From Actinomycetes bacterium (GTDB lineage: Bacteria > Actinomycetota > Actinomycetes > S36-B12 > UBA5976), in the NCBI GenBank assembly GCA_021784375.1, contig JAJXSV010000048.1:1-12942 (forward strand): 12,942 nt of DNA, read 5' to 3'. Each line of letters opens with the position of its first letter. Position 1 is the first letter of the stretch. This document shows positions 11,573 to 12,942 of the stretch, piece after piece. Below the pieces are notes generated by a model. The model was not told where the DNA came from, ran no database searches, and was given only the letters and a program-made list of their open reading frames with translations. A program made the position numbers and the translations under genes.

Positions 11573-12942
11573 TCACGACCGGACGCGCTCGTTACCCGGG
11601 TCGTATGGTGCTTGGCGGCTCACGCGCGCCCTGCAAAGGAGCCCGCCGACGTTGACTGCGAAGGAGTCGGCGTCGTCCACCACCACTTCCGGTTTCACAT
11701 AGGCGAGGGCCACGCACGCACCGGTGTGCGCGGCCCAGGCGGCGGACGTCACCTGGCCCACGGCCCGTCCGTTGTGCAGCACCAGTTCGCCGCCCCACAT
11801 CATCACTTCCGGCTCGTCGAGCACGAGTGAGATGAGTCGACGGGACGGCCCGCTGGCAATCGCCGTCTCAACCGCTGCACGACCGAGGAAGGGGATGCCA
11901 CTAGCCATCTTGCAGGCGAAGAGCAGGCCCGCGTCCACAGGCGTGTGGTCGGGAGTGAGTTCGGCGGGCCACGCGCGGTAGCCCTTCTCCAGGCGGAGGG
12001 CATTGATCGCGTAGTACCCGGCGTCGCGGATCCCCAAGGGGGCCCTGACCTGCATCAGCAGCTCGTAGACACCGACCGCGAATTCCGCCGGCACGTACAA
12101 CTCCCAACCGAGCTCGCCGACGTAGGTGATGCGTGTCGCCCGGACCGTGGCGTGACCGAGGTCGATCTCACGGCTGCTGGCAAAGGGGAAGGCCGCATTC
12201 GACATGTCGGCACGGGTCAGCGACTGCAGCAGTTCGCGTGAGCGCGGCCCCATCACACCGAGCACCGTGTAGGCGCTCGTCACATCCACGACCTCCACGT
12301 GATCCCCCGCGGCGATGTGCCGTGAGATCCAGTCCCGGTCGCGGGCGGCCGAAGCCGAACTGGTGACGTAGAGGAACTCATCGGGGGCCAGGCGCGTGAC
12401 GGTGACATCCGCCTCATACCCCCCGCGCGAGTTCAGCAGGCCCGTGTACACGACACGACCCACGGGAACTGCGACATCGCCGGTGCAGAGCCACTGCAGC
12501 AGGCGCTCCGCGTCCCGGCCCTTGATGAGCAGCTTCCCGAAGGAGGTCTCGTCGAACAGGGCGACCGCCTGCCGGGCCGCCAGCTGCTCCTCGTTGCACC
12601 AGGGTTGCCAGTTCTGCTGCCCCCACGCGTACTCCAGGACGGGCTCCACGCCCGCCGGTGCGAACGCATTCGGCCGTTCCCAGCCCATCTTGGAACCGAA
12701 CAACGCACCTCGCGCTGCGAGCTGTGCGTGCAGGGCAGAGCGTCGGAAGGGTCGCGCTGAGTTGAGCTCGCGATTGGGCCAGGGCACGGAATAGTGGATC
12801 CCCAGCACCTCACTCACGCGATCACGCAGCCACTGGTTGTTGCCGTGGAAGGGGGCGAAGCGGCGGATGTCGACGGCGGTGAGGTCACTCGTCGGCTCGC
12901 TCGCCAGCATCCATTCCGCGAGGGATCGGGCAAATTGACGAC
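11573..12942 (-). CDS. FAD-dependent oxidoreductase with GcvT domains (dimethylglycine/sarcosine dehydrogenase type), C-terminal part
   Basis: The gene enters from the right edge; 455 residues are visible. They begin with the tail of the FAD (DAO) domain (FARSLAEWM...DIRRFAP, about 3-30), then an FAO_M middle domain (about 35-88), a GcvT folate-type domain (about 92-345) and a GcvT C-terminal barrel (about 355-450). Landmarks are GLLNSRGGYEADVTVTRL (167-184) with folate-site-type Asp178, GPRSRELL, YVGELGWELY (273-282), ALRLEKGYRAW (314-324) and the TPVDAGL stretch. Full-length relatives are about 800-850 residues and oxidatively demethylate dimethylglycine, sarcosine or similar N-methyl compounds, passing the C1 unit to tetrahydrofolate. 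The exact substrate here cannot be told. The apparent start at 12910 is an internal methionine, since the frame and homology continue to the edge. It stops 86 nt before livG, suggesting that the Liv system imports its substrate or a precursor. Confidence 0.85.
   Translation of the reverse strand, partial: RQFARSLAEWMLASEPTSDLTAVDIRRFAPFHGNNQWLRDRVSEVLGIHYSVPWPNRELNSARPFRRSALHAQLAARGALFGSKMGWERPNAFAPAGVEPVLEYAWGQQNWQPWCNEEQLAARQAVALFDETSFGKLLIKGRDAERLLQWLCTGDVAVPVGRVVYTGLLNSRGGYEADVTVTRLAPDEFLYVTSSASAARDRDWISRHIAAGDHVEVVDVTSAYTVLGVMGPRSRELLQSLTRADMSNAAFPFASSREIDLGHATVRATRITYVGELGWELYVPAEFAVGVYELLMQVRAPLGIRDAGYYAINALRLEKGYRAWPAELTPDHTPVDAGLLFACKMASGIPFLGRAAVETAIASGPSRRLISLVLDEPEVMMWGGELVLHNGRAVGQVTSAAWAAHTGACVALAYVKPEVVVDDADSFAVNVGGLLCRARVSRQAPYDPGNERVRS

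Noticed and set aside
12908..12910. ATG at 12910 as the start of the GcvT-domain protein
   Set aside because: The same frame stays open to the window edge and encodes residues typical of the FAD-domain tail, so this is an internal methionine of a gene cut by the edge.
1..12942. CRISPR array, tRNA/rRNA, insertion sequence, phage or defence genes
   Set aside because: No spaced exact repeats, cloverleaf-like or rRNA-like segments, transposase motifs or terminal inverted repeats were seen. Gene content is transport and metabolism with uniform strand and composition.

Overview
The window is GC-rich bacterial chromosome, most likely from an actinobacterium. The evidence is strong third-position G/C bias, GTG and TTG starts, a probable leaderless gene with a TANNNT -10 box, GC-rich terminators without U-tracts, and best recognisable relatives of actinobacterial type. 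All eleven protein genes I can support lie on the minus strand, so the biology reads from high to low coordinates. No RNA gene, insertion sequence, phage gene or CRISPR array was seen, and no gene-free stretch exceeds 300 bases.

Reading in the direction of transcription, the right end (12942 to about 5076) holds a catabolic and uptake cluster. It begins with the C-terminal part of a large FAD/GcvT-domain oxidoreductase of the dimethylglycine/sarcosine dehydrogenase type, which runs off the window. A probable leaderless promoter follows, and then livG-livF-livH-livM with overlapping stop and start codons. Next come a branched-chain-amino-acid-type solute-binding protein with a TTG start and a secreted alpha/beta hydrolase whose Shine-Dalgarno sequence overlaps the preceding stop. 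A long hairpin ends the unit. The layout suggests that an exported hydrolase releases a small molecule, the SBP and Liv complex import it, and the cytoplasmic FAD/folate-type enzyme may oxidise or demethylate it. The substrate is not readable from sequence.

The middle (4957 to 1733) holds three apparently independent genes. They are a small exported FMN-binding protein with an atypical attachment motif and a repetitive Lys/Arg/Ala linker, a stand-alone HisC/aromatic aminotransferase, and a metallo-beta-lactamase/beta-CASP ribonuclease-like protein.

The left end (1533 to 1) starts an oligopeptide/dipeptide-type ABC importer. A good promoter is directly abutted by two tandem 11-bp repeats. The DppC-type permease follows, then a 228-nt leader with degenerate repeats and two hairpins, and then the 5' part of the solute-binding protein gene, cut by the window edge.

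I found no clearly unprecedented multi-gene system. The best leads are the tandem 11-mer operator, the degenerate LivG signature motif, the hydrolase-transporter-oxidoreductase cluster, the unusual FMN-attachment motif, and the absence of a lipobox in both binding proteins.
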